From: Paenibacillus sp. SY21-1
GTDB lineage: Bacteria > Bacillota > Bacilli > Paenibacillales > Paenibacillaceae
Length of the DNA: 64,000 nt
NCBI RefSeq assembly: GCF_005222705.1
Contig: NZ_STGF01000015.1
Coordinates: 82,887 to 146,886, forward strand
Reading direction: 5' to 3'
Shown: positions 53,230 through 62,481 of the stretch, piece after piece
Layout of the letters: each line of letters opens with the position of its first letter
How positions within the stretch are numbered: the first letter of the stretch is position 1
Program-made: the position numbers and the translations under genes
The notes under the pieces: generated by a model
The model's database searches: none
The model's input: the letters and a program-made list of their open reading frames with translations, nothing else
What the model was told of the DNA's origin: nothing

Positions 53230-55542
53230 TTATTCACAGATTATTGGAACTAACAAACCGTTTAATTCGCAGCTGCTATGTTTGAATAACGAAACTTCTT
53301 TGACGATTCCCTTTGTGCGTATGACGACTTTCTGATCGAATGCACTCGTCAGCGTCACATGATGCAGAGCCCCGTTCTCCCATGCGATGTCCACACTCAC
53401 ACCGCCTCTAGCCCTTAAACCGGTTATACTGCCCTCAGCCCAAGCCCGCGGAAGCGCCGGCAAAAGGTGAATTTCGCCCTGATGACTTTGAAGCAGCATC
53501 TCTGTAATAGCCGAGGTTCCCCCGAAATTTCCATCAATTTGGAATGGGGGATGCGTACAGAACAAATTGGGCAAGGTTGATTGTCCCAGTAACGCGGTGA
53601 TATGTTCATAGGCAGACTCACCATCTTCCAGCCTTGCCCACATATTGGCAATCCAAGCTCTGCTCCAGCCCGTATGGCCTCCGCCATGCGACAGCCGCCG
53701 CTCAAGCGTCATTCGAGCCGCCTTAGCCAACTCAGGCGTTTTTCGAACCGTAATTTGATTGCCGGGATGCAGGGCGAACAGCTGCGAGATATGGCGGTGG
53801 CCCGGTTCTACTTCCTCGTAGTCCTCTACCCACTCCTGAATCTGTCCGTAGCGGCCGACTTCCGGCTCTGGAATGCGGTCGAGCAGCAATTCCAGCTTTT
53901 CGCTCCATTCCCGATCTTTTTGCAGCAGTCTGGCTGCTGCTATGCAATTGGTAAAGAGAGCTCTAATAATTTGGCTGTCCATTGACGCCCCGTAACAGAG
54001 AACTCCCGTCTCACCGTCTGGAAGCTTGTACTCATTCTCCGGAGATAGGGTTGGACAGATGACGAGGCGTCCCTTAGGGTCCTCCACCATGTAATCGGCC
54101 AAAAAATCGGCGGCTTCTTTCAGCGTATCATAGGTCTTGGCCAGAAATTCGATATCGCCTGCGTATTCATAATGATCCCATACATGCAAGCATAGCCAGG
54201 CTGCCCCAAGCACCCAAACCGTCGAGCTTAAGCAAACGTCCTGAGGTGCCGTGTCCGCCCAAATATCGGTGTTATGATGCGCCATAAAACCGCCGCTCCC
54301 GTACATCATCTTTGCCGTTTTACGGCCGGGCTCGCGCATTCTCTCCAGCAAATCGAACAAAGGCTGGTGACATTCGGCTAAATTGCAGGCTTCGCTTGGC
54401 CAATAATTCATTTGCGTATTAATATTAATCGTATACTTGCTGTCCCAGATGGGAAGCATGTCCTGATTCCATATGCCTTGCAGCGTGGTTGGAAGGGAGC
54501 CAGGGCGGCTTCCGGCAATCATAAGATACCGTCCAAACTGAAAGTACAGCGCAATCAAGCCGTTGTCGGGCTGCCCCTCCTGAACCCGCTTCAACCTTTG
54601 ATTCGTTGGGACGCCAGCGAGCAAGCCTGATTCCGGCAATGTAAATCGCACTCTGCCGAAGAGAGATTGATAATCCCGGATGTGCTCCTCCTTCAATTGT
54701 CTGTAGGACATCTTTGCCGCCTCATTAACCCGAGCCTCGCAAGCTTGAATGGGGTCCGGTGTACGAAAGGTGGTGCTTGCGGCCACATATAGGGTCACGG
54801 AGTCAGCGTTGCGAATGACGATGGAATTTCCGATCGTTTCCGCTGTCCCTCCTTCCGCCTCCGCTTTTACAACACTTCCGAATACGATCGAGCCTTCGCC
54901 TCCACACTGTCCTCTCATCATTGTCGTATCGGAAGACAATGAACGGCTCTCATCGACATAAGCATTAAATCCGACCTGATACTTGAACTTATGCTTGGAG
55001 AAAGGCTCCTTGTTCCACGGCTCTCTCCCTCTGGAAAGCTGAGTGTGAAAAGAAAGACTGCCCGGCACAGAAGCCGTCAAACGCAGCGCCATCACCTGGG
55101 CAGGATAACTGACAAACATTTCTCTGTGAAAGCGAACGCCATCCTTCATATAACTGACGGACGCCATCCCCGTTTCTAAATCCAACTCCCGCACATAATC
55201 GGTAACGGAGGTTTCTTCATCGTCAAAAAAAAGAAAAAGGTTGCCAAGGGGCTCGTAATGGCGCTGACCTTCAGGTATGCCTGTTAGAGCAAAACCGGCC
55301 AGTCGTTCCGCTTCCTTGATGCGGCCTGCAAAAATATGCTCGCGGATAATCGGCAAATGACGAAGCGCGTCCGGATTGTTTCTATCCATCGCTCCGCCAT
55401 ACCAAACACTATCCTCATTCAATTGGATTTGTTCCGTATGAAGGCTTCCATAGACCATGCCGCCGAGCCGGCCGTTCCCCAGCGGCAGCGCTTCTTGCCA
55501 GACATCCGCCGGTTTGTCGTACCAAAGTTTCCATTCACTCAT
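53230..55542 (-). CDS. Glycoside hydrolase family 95 (alpha-L-fucosidase/galactosidase type)
   Basis: This 770-residue enzyme shows the GH95 layout: an N-terminal beta domain starting WYDKPADVWQEALPLGNGRLGGM (residues ~5-27), an (alpha/alpha)6 barrel and a C-terminal beta domain. Family catalytic regions are visible: NTQMNYWPSEA (~377-387, the Asn pair), CPTLSPENEY (~500-510, general acid region) and DGNFGGTSAI (~670-680, conserved Asp). There is no signal peptide, so it works in the cytoplasm on imported oligosaccharides. ATG 55542 has AAGGAG upstream; the longer frame adds a leader without meaning. Its 85-nt distance from the binding-lipoprotein gene makes it the last gene of the operon. 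GH95 also includes alpha-L-galactosidases, so the exact sugar is open. Confidence 0.88.
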   Translation of the reverse strand: MSEWKLWYDKPADVWQEALPLGNGRLGGMVYGSLHTEQIQLNEDSVWYGGAMDRNNPDALRHLPIIREHIFAGRIKEAERLAGFALTGIPEGQRHYEPLGNLFLFFDDEETSVTDYVRELDLETGMASVSYMKDGVRFHREMFVSYPAQVMALRLTASVPGSLSFHTQLSRGREPWNKEPFSKHKFKYQVGFNAYVDESRSLSSDTTMMRGQCGGEGSIVFGSVVKAEAEGGTAETIGNSIVIRNADSVTLYVAASTTFRTPDPIQACEARVNEAAKMSYRQLKEEHIRDYQSLFGRVRFTLPESGLLAGVPTNQRLKRVQEGQPDNGLIALYFQFGRYLMIAGSRPGSLPTTLQGIWNQDMLPIWDSKYTININTQMNYWPSEACNLAECHQPLFDLLERMREPGRKTAKMMYGSGGFMAHHNTDIWADTAPQDVCLSSTVWVLGAAWLCLHVWDHYEYAGDIEFLAKTYDTLKEAADFLADYMVEDPKGRLVICPTLSPENEYKLPDGETGVLCYGASMDSQIIRALFTNCIAAARLLQKDREWSEKLELLLDRIPEPEVGRYGQIQEWVEDYEEVEPGHRHISQLFALHPGNQITVRKTPELAKAARMTLERRLSHGGGHTGWSRAWIANMWARLEDGESAYEHITALLGQSTLPNLFCTHPPFQIDGNFGGTSAITEMLLQSHQGEIHLLPALPRAWAEGSITGLRARGGVSVDIAWENGALHHVTLTSAFDQKVVIRTKGIVKEVSLFKHSSCELNGLLVPIICE

Positions 55543-55626
55543 GCTTGATCTCCTTTTTCCCCGCTTGATCCGAAAGATCGGGCAAGCAGACAGCACGATC
55601 TGTGCTGCCTGCCCGGATTCGCCCTT

Positions 55627-57276
55627 TTATTTTTTCGCTTTAAGAGCATACGCTTCTTGGTTGATTTGTTCGTACATCGCTACGTCCAGCTTATCCAGCT
55701 GCTTCACGTAAGCGTCCCATTCCGTTTCAATGTCCTTGGTGCTCATAATAAATTGAACCAAACTTTCCTTTACATACCGGGTAATGTTCGTTTTGAGCTG
55801 CACCAGGCTGTTAATTTGATCCGGGTTGATGAACAGGTTAGTCATATACTCCTTCGGAGCGAATGGCTCGTACTGCTTCGTAGCTTGATACAGTTTAAGC
55901 TCCATTCCATCCTTAGCAAGCGGGTCCTGGTCAACGGCCATCGTCTCCCTGAACGTCTTCGAACGGAAGGTCGGTCCCATCCCTTGCCATACAGACTGAT
56001 TGGTCGTGCCTTCTGCCTGAGCAATCTCCTCATAACGTGCGGGTCTGCCTTCAAAGTCAAGTTCGCCTTCCGCTGCCTGCTTCCAATGTACGCCCTCTTC
56101 TCCGTAGTCGGCCCGCAGCGTTCCTTCTTCGGAATACAAATAATCTGCAATCTGCATGGCAATCTCTTTATTCGGCGATTTGGCATAAATGCCGAAGGAG
56201 GACGTTGCCTTATTGGGACCGTAATTGCCGTCAATCATCGTCAGCTGTACGCCATCCGGTCCTTTGAGCGGAGGTACGACCGCGTAATCCTTGTAGCGCT
56301 GGTCTCCAGTATCGACAAAATCGATAACGCCGGCCGGATATCCGAACGGGAATGCGCCGAGCACAGGCGCGGCCGCGTTGTTGCCTAGAGCAAGCAAGGC
56401 ATTGGAATCCTGTGTAAACGATGACGAATCCAGCAAGCCTTCCTTGTACAGCTTGTTCAAGTAAATCAGGCCTTGCTTCCAGCCCTCCTTGTTCGCGACG
56501 AATTCGACCTTGCCATCGTTAACCGCGAGATAGCCTTCGGAATCGTTATAGATGAAGGCGTTCATGAGGAAACCGTCTACGTTGCCATGCCAGCCCTTCT
56601 CTGTTCCGCTCAGCGGAATCTCATCGGCAATTCCGTTGCCGTTGGGGTCCTTTTCCTTAAAGGCTTTCATGGCTTCATAAAATTCATCCGTAGTCGTAGG
56701 CATCGCTAGCCCCAGGTTGTCCAGCCACTTCGTGTTGATCCACATTTTCTGAGAGTACTGGCAATGATAGCAGTCATTAATAGCGGGCAGACCGTAAATA
56801 TTCCCGTCAGGAGCCGTATTGGCTTGCAAGAAATCCGGATATTCCTTCATAACCGCCTCTTTGATGTTGCTGCCATACTGCTCGATCAGATCGTTGAGCG
56901 GAGCCAGAATACCTTGTTGACCGTACAAAAATTGTTCTTGCTTGGTGAATAGCTTTTCGGCCATAAAAATATCCGGGTAATCGCCGCTTGCCATGAGCAG
57001 CTTCTTTTTCTCCTCAAATGTATCAGCGGTTGCCGAATTCCACTCAATTTTTACGTTAAATTTCTGTTCGATAAATTTGGTGAACGTATTATCCTTCAGA
57101 TCGCCGCTTGTGGCATAGGCTTGCGTGAAAATTTTAATCGTCGCAGGCTTGCCCCCGTTTCCGGAATCGCCTTCATTCGGGCTGTTTCCGTTGTTAGATG
57201 AACAAGCGGTTAGCAGGATCATGCTCATCAGCGTGCTCAGCAGTACAGTTTTCCACAATCGTTTTTTGCTTGTCAT
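55627..57276 (-). CDS. Extracellular solute-binding lipoprotein (fucoside-type importer)
   Basis: This 549-residue lipoprotein has signal peptide, lipobox LLTAC (Cys25), an Asn/Ser/Gly-rich linker to ~residue 43 and a family 1 binding fold (IKIFTQAYATSG start; KDPNGNGIADEIPLSG is a loop common in this subgroup). ATG 57276 follows GGGGGAACGAC. It lies between the permease genes and the GH95 gene, so it should bind the fucosylated oligosaccharide that the enzyme later cleaves. The ligand is inferred. Confidence 0.88.
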   Translation of the reverse strand: MTSKKRLWKTVLLSTLMSMILLTACSSNNGNSPNEGDSGNGGKPATIKIFTQAYATSGDLKDNTFTKFIEQKFNVKIEWNSATADTFEEKKKLLMASGDYPDIFMAEKLFTKQEQFLYGQQGILAPLNDLIEQYGSNIKEAVMKEYPDFLQANTAPDGNIYGLPAINDCYHCQYSQKMWINTKWLDNLGLAMPTTTDEFYEAMKAFKEKDPNGNGIADEIPLSGTEKGWHGNVDGFLMNAFIYNDSEGYLAVNDGKVEFVANKEGWKQGLIYLNKLYKEGLLDSSSFTQDSNALLALGNNAAAPVLGAFPFGYPAGVIDFVDTGDQRYKDYAVVPPLKGPDGVQLTMIDGNYGPNKATSSFGIYAKSPNKEIAMQIADYLYSEEGTLRADYGEEGVHWKQAAEGELDFEGRPARYEEIAQAEGTTNQSVWQGMGPTFRSKTFRETMAVDQDPLAKDGMELKLYQATKQYEPFAPKEYMTNLFINPDQINSLVQLKTNITRYVKESLVQFIMSTKDIETEWDAYVKQLDKLDVAMYEQINQEAYALKAKK

Positions 57277-57369
57277 GTCGTTCCCCCATTACTGTATTGT
57301 CGTATATTGTACCTCTTGCACATGCATTCATTCCAGCGGGACGGCCAGTCCCTGCATCCGGCTAATCCA

Positions 57370-58254
57370 TCAGCCTTTAATAGAGCCGATCATCACCCCC
57401 TTGACGAAATGCTTTTGTACAAAAGGATAAATAATCAACGCCGGAATGGCCGCTATGACTATGGTGGAATATTTCATAATTTCAATGTTATTGCGAAGCT
57501 TAATAAAATTAGCGGAATCCGAAAACAACGATGCGGAAATTTGGTTTTGGATCAAAATTTGTCGGAGCACCAGCTGCAGCGAGTACAGATCCTGGCTCTT
57601 TAAGTAAATGAGTGCATCAAAATAAGCGTTCCAGTGTCCGACGGCATAAAAGAGAAAGAGCACCGCGATAATAGGCTTGGATACCGGAAGAACAATTTTG
57701 ACAAAAAACTGCAGGTGGCCCGCTCCATCGATTTCCGCCGCTTCCCCAAGCTCCTTGGATATGGTCGATTGGAAAAAGGTCCGGGCGATAATCAGGTTCC
57801 ATACCGCCAGAGCATTGGGAATCAATAGCGCCCAGCGGGTATCGATCATTCCCAGATCCTTGACAAGCAAGTAGGTCGGAATTAAACCTCCGTAGAAAAT
57901 CATGGTGAAGGTGAATAAAAACATGACCACATTTCTACCGATTAAATTCGGTTTGGACAACGCAAATCCTGCGCAAACCGTAAGGAACACATTGATCAAC
58001 GTGCCAACGGTGGTGTAGAACAGCGAATTGGTAAAACCGGTGATAATCAAATCGTTTTGCAAAATAAGCCGGTAACCTTCCAGTGTCGGCTCTACCGGCC
58101 ACAGCCACACCTTTCCGGACATAATGGCGCCTGACGAACTGAACGATGAGCTTACGATAAATACAAGCGGGTACAGCACCGCCAGCGTAAGCAGACCGAC
58201 CCAACCATATAAAAAACCAAGAAACAAACGATCGTTGCGCGTCTCTCTATTCAC
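57370..58254 (-). CDS. Carbohydrate ABC transporter permease (YtcP/AraQ type)
   Basis: This 294-residue permease has six helices, the EAA loop LGEAAEIDGAGHLQFFVKIV (~residues 170-189) and the ending KHFVKGVMIGSIKG. GTG 58254 is taken as the start because GGAGGAG lies 5-7 nt before it and the resulting length equals that of the equivalent permease at 4669; a TTG 18 nt upstream overlaps that site. It follows its partner by 11 nt. Confidence 0.9.
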   Translation of the reverse strand: MNRETRNDRLFLGFLYGWVGLLTLAVLYPLVFIVSSSFSSSGAIMSGKVWLWPVEPTLEGYRLILQNDLIITGFTNSLFYTTVGTLINVFLTVCAGFALSKPNLIGRNVVMFLFTFTMIFYGGLIPTYLLVKDLGMIDTRWALLIPNALAVWNLIIARTFFQSTISKELGEAAEIDGAGHLQFFVKIVLPVSKPIIAVLFLFYAVGHWNAYFDALIYLKSQDLYSLQLVLRQILIQNQISASLFSDSANFIKLRNNIEIMKYSTIVIAAIPALIIYPFVQKHFVKGVMIGSIKG

Positions 58255-58265
58255 AAGGGCTCCTC

Positions 58266-59189
58266 CTACCAAAGACTATTGGACGTAATCCGTTTGGCCG
58301 AATAATTGGCGATTACGATAATGATTAAATTGATCACGTTATTGAATAGGCCTACCGCTGCCGAATAACTGAAATCGCCGCCGATCAAGCCAACCTTGTA
58401 CACCATCGTTGAGATAATCTCCGAAGCGCCCAGATTAATCGGATTCTGCATCAAGTATACCTTTTCGAAGCCCAGGTTCATGACCTGTCCCAGGTTCAGA
58501 ACAAGCAAAATGGTTACGGTGGGTACGATTCCAGGCAGGTTGATATGCCAAATTCTGCGCAACCTCGAAGCGCCGTCTATTTTGGCCGCCTCATGCAATT
58601 GAGGATCGATTCCGGACAGGGCTGCCAAATAAATAATGGAGGAATACCCCATTGACTGCCATACCTCCGAGGATACAAACAATGTTTTGAACAGCTGAGG
58701 AAGCGCCATAAAATCGATCGGCTCAAGCCCCAGTCCTGTTAGAAGCTGATTGACTGGCCCGCGATTATGAAGAAACATCAGCAGCATGGACACGACTACG
58801 ACGGTCGAAATAAAATGCGGAGCGTAGGTAATAAGCTGAGCGCTCTTCCTGAACATCCCCTGCTTTAATTCATTTAGCGCAAGCGCAAACAGGATTGGAA
58901 CGGGGAAGGTGAGCGCAAGCGTATACAAACTAAGCATTACCGTGTTGATAATGGTCTGGGAGAAGTAAGGCGAGTCAAAAAATTGTTGGAAGTATTTCAG
59001 CCCAACCCATTCGCTTCCCCAGATGCCTTGAGCCGGATTAAAGTCTTTGAAGGCAATCGTAACGCCGTACATCGGCACATATTTGAACAAAATCATATAC
59101 GTTAAGGGCAGCAGCAGCAGCAGATACAGCTCCCAGTCCCTTCTGGCTTTGTTCAGTAACCCTCTGCGTGCGTCCAAAAAATTCGTCAT
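58266..59189 (-). CDS. Carbohydrate ABC transporter permease (LplB type)
   Basis: This 307-residue permease begins MTNFLDARRGLLNKARRDWE with a basic tail before helix 1, has the LplB-group string YVPMYGVTIAFKDFNPAQGI and the EAA loop LHEAAKIDGASRLRRIWHIN (~residues 197-216). ATG 59189 is 8 nt after AGGAG; an ATG two codons earlier is too close. It is the first structural gene after the membrane AraC regulator, with its own promoter in the 243-nt gap. Confidence 0.9.
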   Translation of the reverse strand: MTNFLDARRGLLNKARRDWELYLLLLLPLTYMILFKYVPMYGVTIAFKDFNPAQGIWGSEWVGLKYFQQFFDSPYFSQTIINTVMLSLYTLALTFPVPILFALALNELKQGMFRKSAQLITYAPHFISTVVVVSMLLMFLHNRGPVNQLLTGLGLEPIDFMALPQLFKTLFVSSEVWQSMGYSSIIYLAALSGIDPQLHEAAKIDGASRLRRIWHINLPGIVPTVTILLVLNLGQVMNLGFEKVYLMQNPINLGASEIISTMVYKVGLIGGDFSYSAAVGLFNNVINLIIIVIANYSAKRITSNSLW

Positions 59190-59236
59190 GGTCATATCTC
59201 CTGTCAAGCGTATTCGCAAACCAGCTGGTGATTCGA

Positions 59237-59265
59237 AGTATAGAGGGATCTATCGCTGCGCACAA
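59237..59265 (-). promoter_or_regulatory. Candidate promoter of the fucoside importer operon
   Basis: Minus strand TTGTGC (59265-59260), 17 nt, TATACT (59242-59237), about 48 nt before the permease start. The weak -35 fits activation by the neighbouring AraC-type regulator. Confidence 0.45.
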
Positions 59266-59392
59266 CGGGCAGTAATCGTATGGCTGATGTTTTTCGCCAA
59301 ACGCTTGATTGAAGAGAAAGCGACGTTATTCTACGGTGTGACCGAATTCGCATTTGCGCCTTTCATCCGGCCAAACACCCTGCAAATACGCC

Positions 59393-59420
59393 AAAAAACC
59401 GCCATGCAGCATGGCGGTTT
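59393..59420 (-). terminator. Intrinsic terminator of the membrane AraC regulator gene
   Basis: Minus strand AAACCGCCATG, 3-nt loop, CATGGCGGTTTTTTGG: an 11-bp perfect stem with a U-run, 13 nt after the stop. Confidence 0.85.
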
Positions 59421-59432
59421 ATCAATTGGCAT

Positions 59433-61640
59433 CTATGTGAAGTAAAGCGCCCGATAAGCGCTTGGGGTCATTCCTTCCTGACGTTTGAACGCTCGGCTAA
59501 ACGTAATCGTTGTTGTGTAACCTACTTTAGCCGCAATATCGGAAATCGTGTTATCCTCATTCTCCAGCAGTTTTTTGCCATGCTCTATTCGAAGCTTGGC
59601 GAGAAAATCCACAAAGTTTGATCCAAACTCTTCCTTGAACAGCTTGCTTAAATATTTGTCGCTGACCTCGAACTTGTCGCTAAGCATCTCCAGCGATAGT
59701 CCCGGATCGGAATAATGGTCCTCGATAAAGCTCTTCACGCTGGTCATCGTCGCATGGTGCTTATTCGCATGCCGGGCAAGCTTGACTGCATGCTCCATCT
59801 CGCTGAAGATGCGGGAATAATTGGCGAATATGCCATCCAGCGTATCATTTTCCTCCATCGCTTGATCCAGTTCATGCTGCCATTGCTCCTTCCAGCTCCG
59901 ATTAAGCTCCGAAGGCAGCTTGCCTGCATGCTTGTCCAGCATATAATTCGCATAACTGATCAGCTGCAAGGCCATCTCGCGGTTCAACCAGCCCAGCTTG
60001 ATGATTTCTTGCAGACGCTGCAGATGATCCCTCCACGTCGGCTCTCCTTGGCTAAGCGCCGAAACCAGCGATTGGATAACGGATAAATGGACTTGCAGAT
60101 CGTTTTTATCGCCGCGATAAACGTTTTCATAGCTGATGACACGATCCGTTCCCAAAATAATTTTGTATTGAAGCGCCTCCTGAGCCTGACGGAAGGATTC
60201 CTGCAATCCGCTTTGGACAGACAATGGTCGACCGCATCCAATCGTAATGGTCAACTTCATGTTGGTCCCGACCCATGCACGAAATTGCTCGGCGTTCGTG
60301 AGGAACAACGAGGAATCCCCCCCATTTGTACGCAGGACAACTCCGCAAAGCCTGCTCTCCGTTACCCAGACGATTTCGCAGTGCCCCTCTTCCTGCTTCA
60401 ACCATTCCTGCAAAACGTTCTCCAGCGCAAACTTTAACAACGCTTGATCCTTAATGGAAAAATTGCGGCTAAACGACCTCGGATCATCGATTTCAACGAC
60501 CAGGGCCTGCGCTTCTTGAAGCTGCTCCCCGAAGCCGCTCAGCTTCTGCCACTCTTCCCATAACGATTGCTCCATCCGGCGAGTGCCCAACAAAACCTCA
60601 CGGAGCAGATGCTGACCGTTGCGAAGCTGTTCTTTCTTGTATTTCTGCTCAAGCTGACTTGAATACTGCACCATCTGAGCAATCGCTTGATCGATCACTT
60701 TCATTTCATTATGATTCGCGCCCGTTGTCCAGTCCAAGCCTGTTGGGCTAGTCAAAATGCGCTGCATGATCTGTTGTACCGGACGGTAATGTCTGCGCGT
60801 CATGATCACGATGCTCGCCGAACCAATCACAACGAACAAAATAGCCAATATAGTACCGGCATCCAGCCAAAGTGACGCCATTTCATAAAAACCCGCCTGA
60901 TTGAAGCCCGTTTGAACGGTCCACCCCGTTACGGCCATGAGGCGCGATGACAACACTTCATCATTTTTTCTTTGCTCGCCTTTGCCATTATCCAGCAGGA
61001 GTGTCCCTTGCTCGTCCAATATGCGGATCTGTGTAACATCGGCTTGATAGGAATTGACAAGCAGCTGCTTTATTTTGTTCAAGTTGACGTTAACGATAAT
61101 CATCCCGCTCGGATCTGAAATGCGCGCTTGCTTCTTTAATGTAATGACTTGAAGCGGCCGATTGGGGTTGGGCAGCGTGCGCGGCAGGCTCCATACGTTA
61201 AAGCGCCCGTCCTGAAAAGACCGCTCGACGTAGTCCCGGTCATAAAATTGCGCTAGCGGCATCGCCTTGTAATTGCTGATCATATCCTCGCGCAGGGCAT
61301 GCACCAAATAAATCGAATCGATAATTTCATGATAGGCGAGCAAATCATTTACTTTGGTGAACGCTTTGTAGGTTGTAAAGTCGTCTGCTTGACCACGGGC
61401 TGAAAAAAAAGAGGTCACGGCTTCATCCATGGACTCTCGTGTAATCAAGTCGTTAATTGAACGCAAAATACCGTCCAGCTGCTGCGCCACATCCGATGCC
61501 ATTCTTTCGTTGGCTTGAAGAGCCTGATCCCGGTTCATCAGGCTTAATGAACGGAAGTAGATAAACAGCAAACAGAAAGAAACAATGATCAGGATCGGAA
61601 TGTACGTAAACAACATGCGGTAATACCAATTTCTTCTCAT
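59433..61640 (-). CDS. Membrane-bound AraC-family regulator of the fucoside locus
   Basis: This 735-residue one-component regulator has helix 1 at ~10-32 (MLFTYIPILIIVSFCLLFIY), an extracellular Cache-like region to ~260, helix 2 at ~262-285, a cytoplasmic linker and a C-terminal AraC domain (~635-730: LEMLSDKFEVSDKYLSKLFK, then VGYTTTITFSRAFKRQEGM). ATG 61640 follows AAAGGATG; a longer frame to 61751 adds only a polar leader. It is the first gene of the cluster and very likely activates the permease/lipoprotein/GH95 operon in response to a sugar outside the cell. Confidence 0.9.
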   Translation of the reverse strand: MRRNWYYRMLFTYIPILIIVSFCLLFIYFRSLSLMNRDQALQANERMASDVAQQLDGILRSINDLITRESMDEAVTSFFSARGQADDFTTYKAFTKVNDLLAYHEIIDSIYLVHALREDMISNYKAMPLAQFYDRDYVERSFQDGRFNVWSLPRTLPNPNRPLQVITLKKQARISDPSGMIIVNVNLNKIKQLLVNSYQADVTQIRILDEQGTLLLDNGKGEQRKNDEVLSSRLMAVTGWTVQTGFNQAGFYEMASLWLDAGTILAILFVVIGSASIVIMTRRHYRPVQQIMQRILTSPTGLDWTTGANHNEMKVIDQAIAQMVQYSSQLEQKYKKEQLRNGQHLLREVLLGTRRMEQSLWEEWQKLSGFGEQLQEAQALVVEIDDPRSFSRNFSIKDQALLKFALENVLQEWLKQEEGHCEIVWVTESRLCGVVLRTNGGDSSLFLTNAEQFRAWVGTNMKLTITIGCGRPLSVQSGLQESFRQAQEALQYKIILGTDRVISYENVYRGDKNDLQVHLSVIQSLVSALSQGEPTWRDHLQRLQEIIKLGWLNREMALQLISYANYMLDKHAGKLPSELNRSWKEQWQHELDQAMEENDTLDGIFANYSRIFSEMEHAVKLARHANKHHATMTSVKSFIEDHYSDPGLSLEMLSDKFEVSDKYLSKLFKEEFGSNFVDFLAKLRIEHGKKLLENEDNTISDIAAKVGYTTTITFSRAFKRQEGMTPSAYRALYFT

Positions 61641-61770
61641 CTGCCAACATCCTTTGACTGAAGCCTGGGTAAGAGGTTTTCTAGGATGGATGTTAACATA
61701 CTCACGAATCATTGTAAACGGCGCGATTGTACAGCGAAATACCGGAAGCACCGCCTCCCGTCGGACATCC

Positions 61771-61798
61771 TTTAGAAATTCTTTAGATTTGTCCTTAG
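61771..61798 (+). promoter_or_regulatory. Direct repeats, candidate OmpR-type regulator site
   Basis: TTTAGA at 61771 and 61782 (11-bp period) and a looser CTTAG at 61794 stand upstream of an extended -10 (TGCTATTCT, ending 61825). Direct repeats of this period next to a promoter without a -35 are typical of OmpR/PhoB-type activators. Confidence 0.4.
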
Positions 61799-61857
61799 CC
61801 GTTCCTCAGATTCTCTTGCTATTCTTCTTAAAACTGCATAAGGCAAGGGTGATTAAA

Positions 61858-62481
61858 GTGAGTAAACATGATTATGTACAGTTTCTGCAAAGCTTTATCC
61901 GGCAACCGAGACAAGTTGGAAGCGTGCTGCCCAGCTCACGATTTCTAGCCGGCAAGATGGTGGAGAACGTGGCCTGGAATCAAGTGCATGCTGTCGCCGA
62001 GCTCGGAGCGGGCACAGGGGCGATAACGCGAATGATTCATAAGAAAATAACCAACAATACGAAAGTCTTATTGTTTGAAATGGATGCTTCCATGCGGCAG
62101 CAATTGCAGTCCAGTTACCCCGCTTTTACATGCCATGCGGATGCCCGCTGTATCGTTCAGACGATGAAGCGGCACAACATCGAGCAATTGGATTGCGTCA
62201 TCAGCGGGCTGCCTTTTTTCAATTTCAGCCCGGAGCTTAGGCAAGCCCTGCTGAATCAAGTTCTCCAAGCGCTAAAACCAGGCGGACGCTTTATCGCCTT
62301 TCAATATTCTCTTCAAATGAAAGCGACTTTATCATCGCACTTTAGACTGGAGCACATTCATTTTGTTCCCTGTAATTTTCCTCCCGCCTTCGTATATACT
62401 TGTGTTAAAAAAGAAGCGCTTGACCAGACGTATTGTCAGAGATCTTGTTCATCTGGAGCAAGGTTTGCAAATTATGTCTAA
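61858..62481 (+). CDS. Phospholipid/rRNA-type SAM methyltransferase with aberrant C-terminus
   Basis: This 207-residue frame starts at GTG 61858 (AAGGG 8 nt upstream; a GTG nine bases earlier is possible). It is a class I methyltransferase of the PmtA/RsmA-like group: QPRQVGSVLPSSRFLAGKMV, motif I VAELGAGTGAITR, FEMDASM, and the motif IV string CVISGLPFFNFSPE. The natural end is probably near FVYTCVKK (~residue 185). The last ~20 codons are kinase-coding DNA read in another frame, so a deletion has removed the original stop and joined this gene to the inside of a histidine kinase gene. The catalytic part seems intact. Confidence 0.72.
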   Translation: MSKHDYVQFLQSFIRQPRQVGSVLPSSRFLAGKMVENVAWNQVHAVAELGAGTGAITRMIHKKITNNTKVLLFEMDASMRQQLQSSYPAFTCHADARCIVQTMKRHNIEQLDCVISGLPFFNFSPELRQALLNQVLQALKPGGRFIAFQYSLQMKATLSSHFRLEHIHFVPCNFPPAFVYTCVKKEALDQTYCQRSCSSGARFANYV

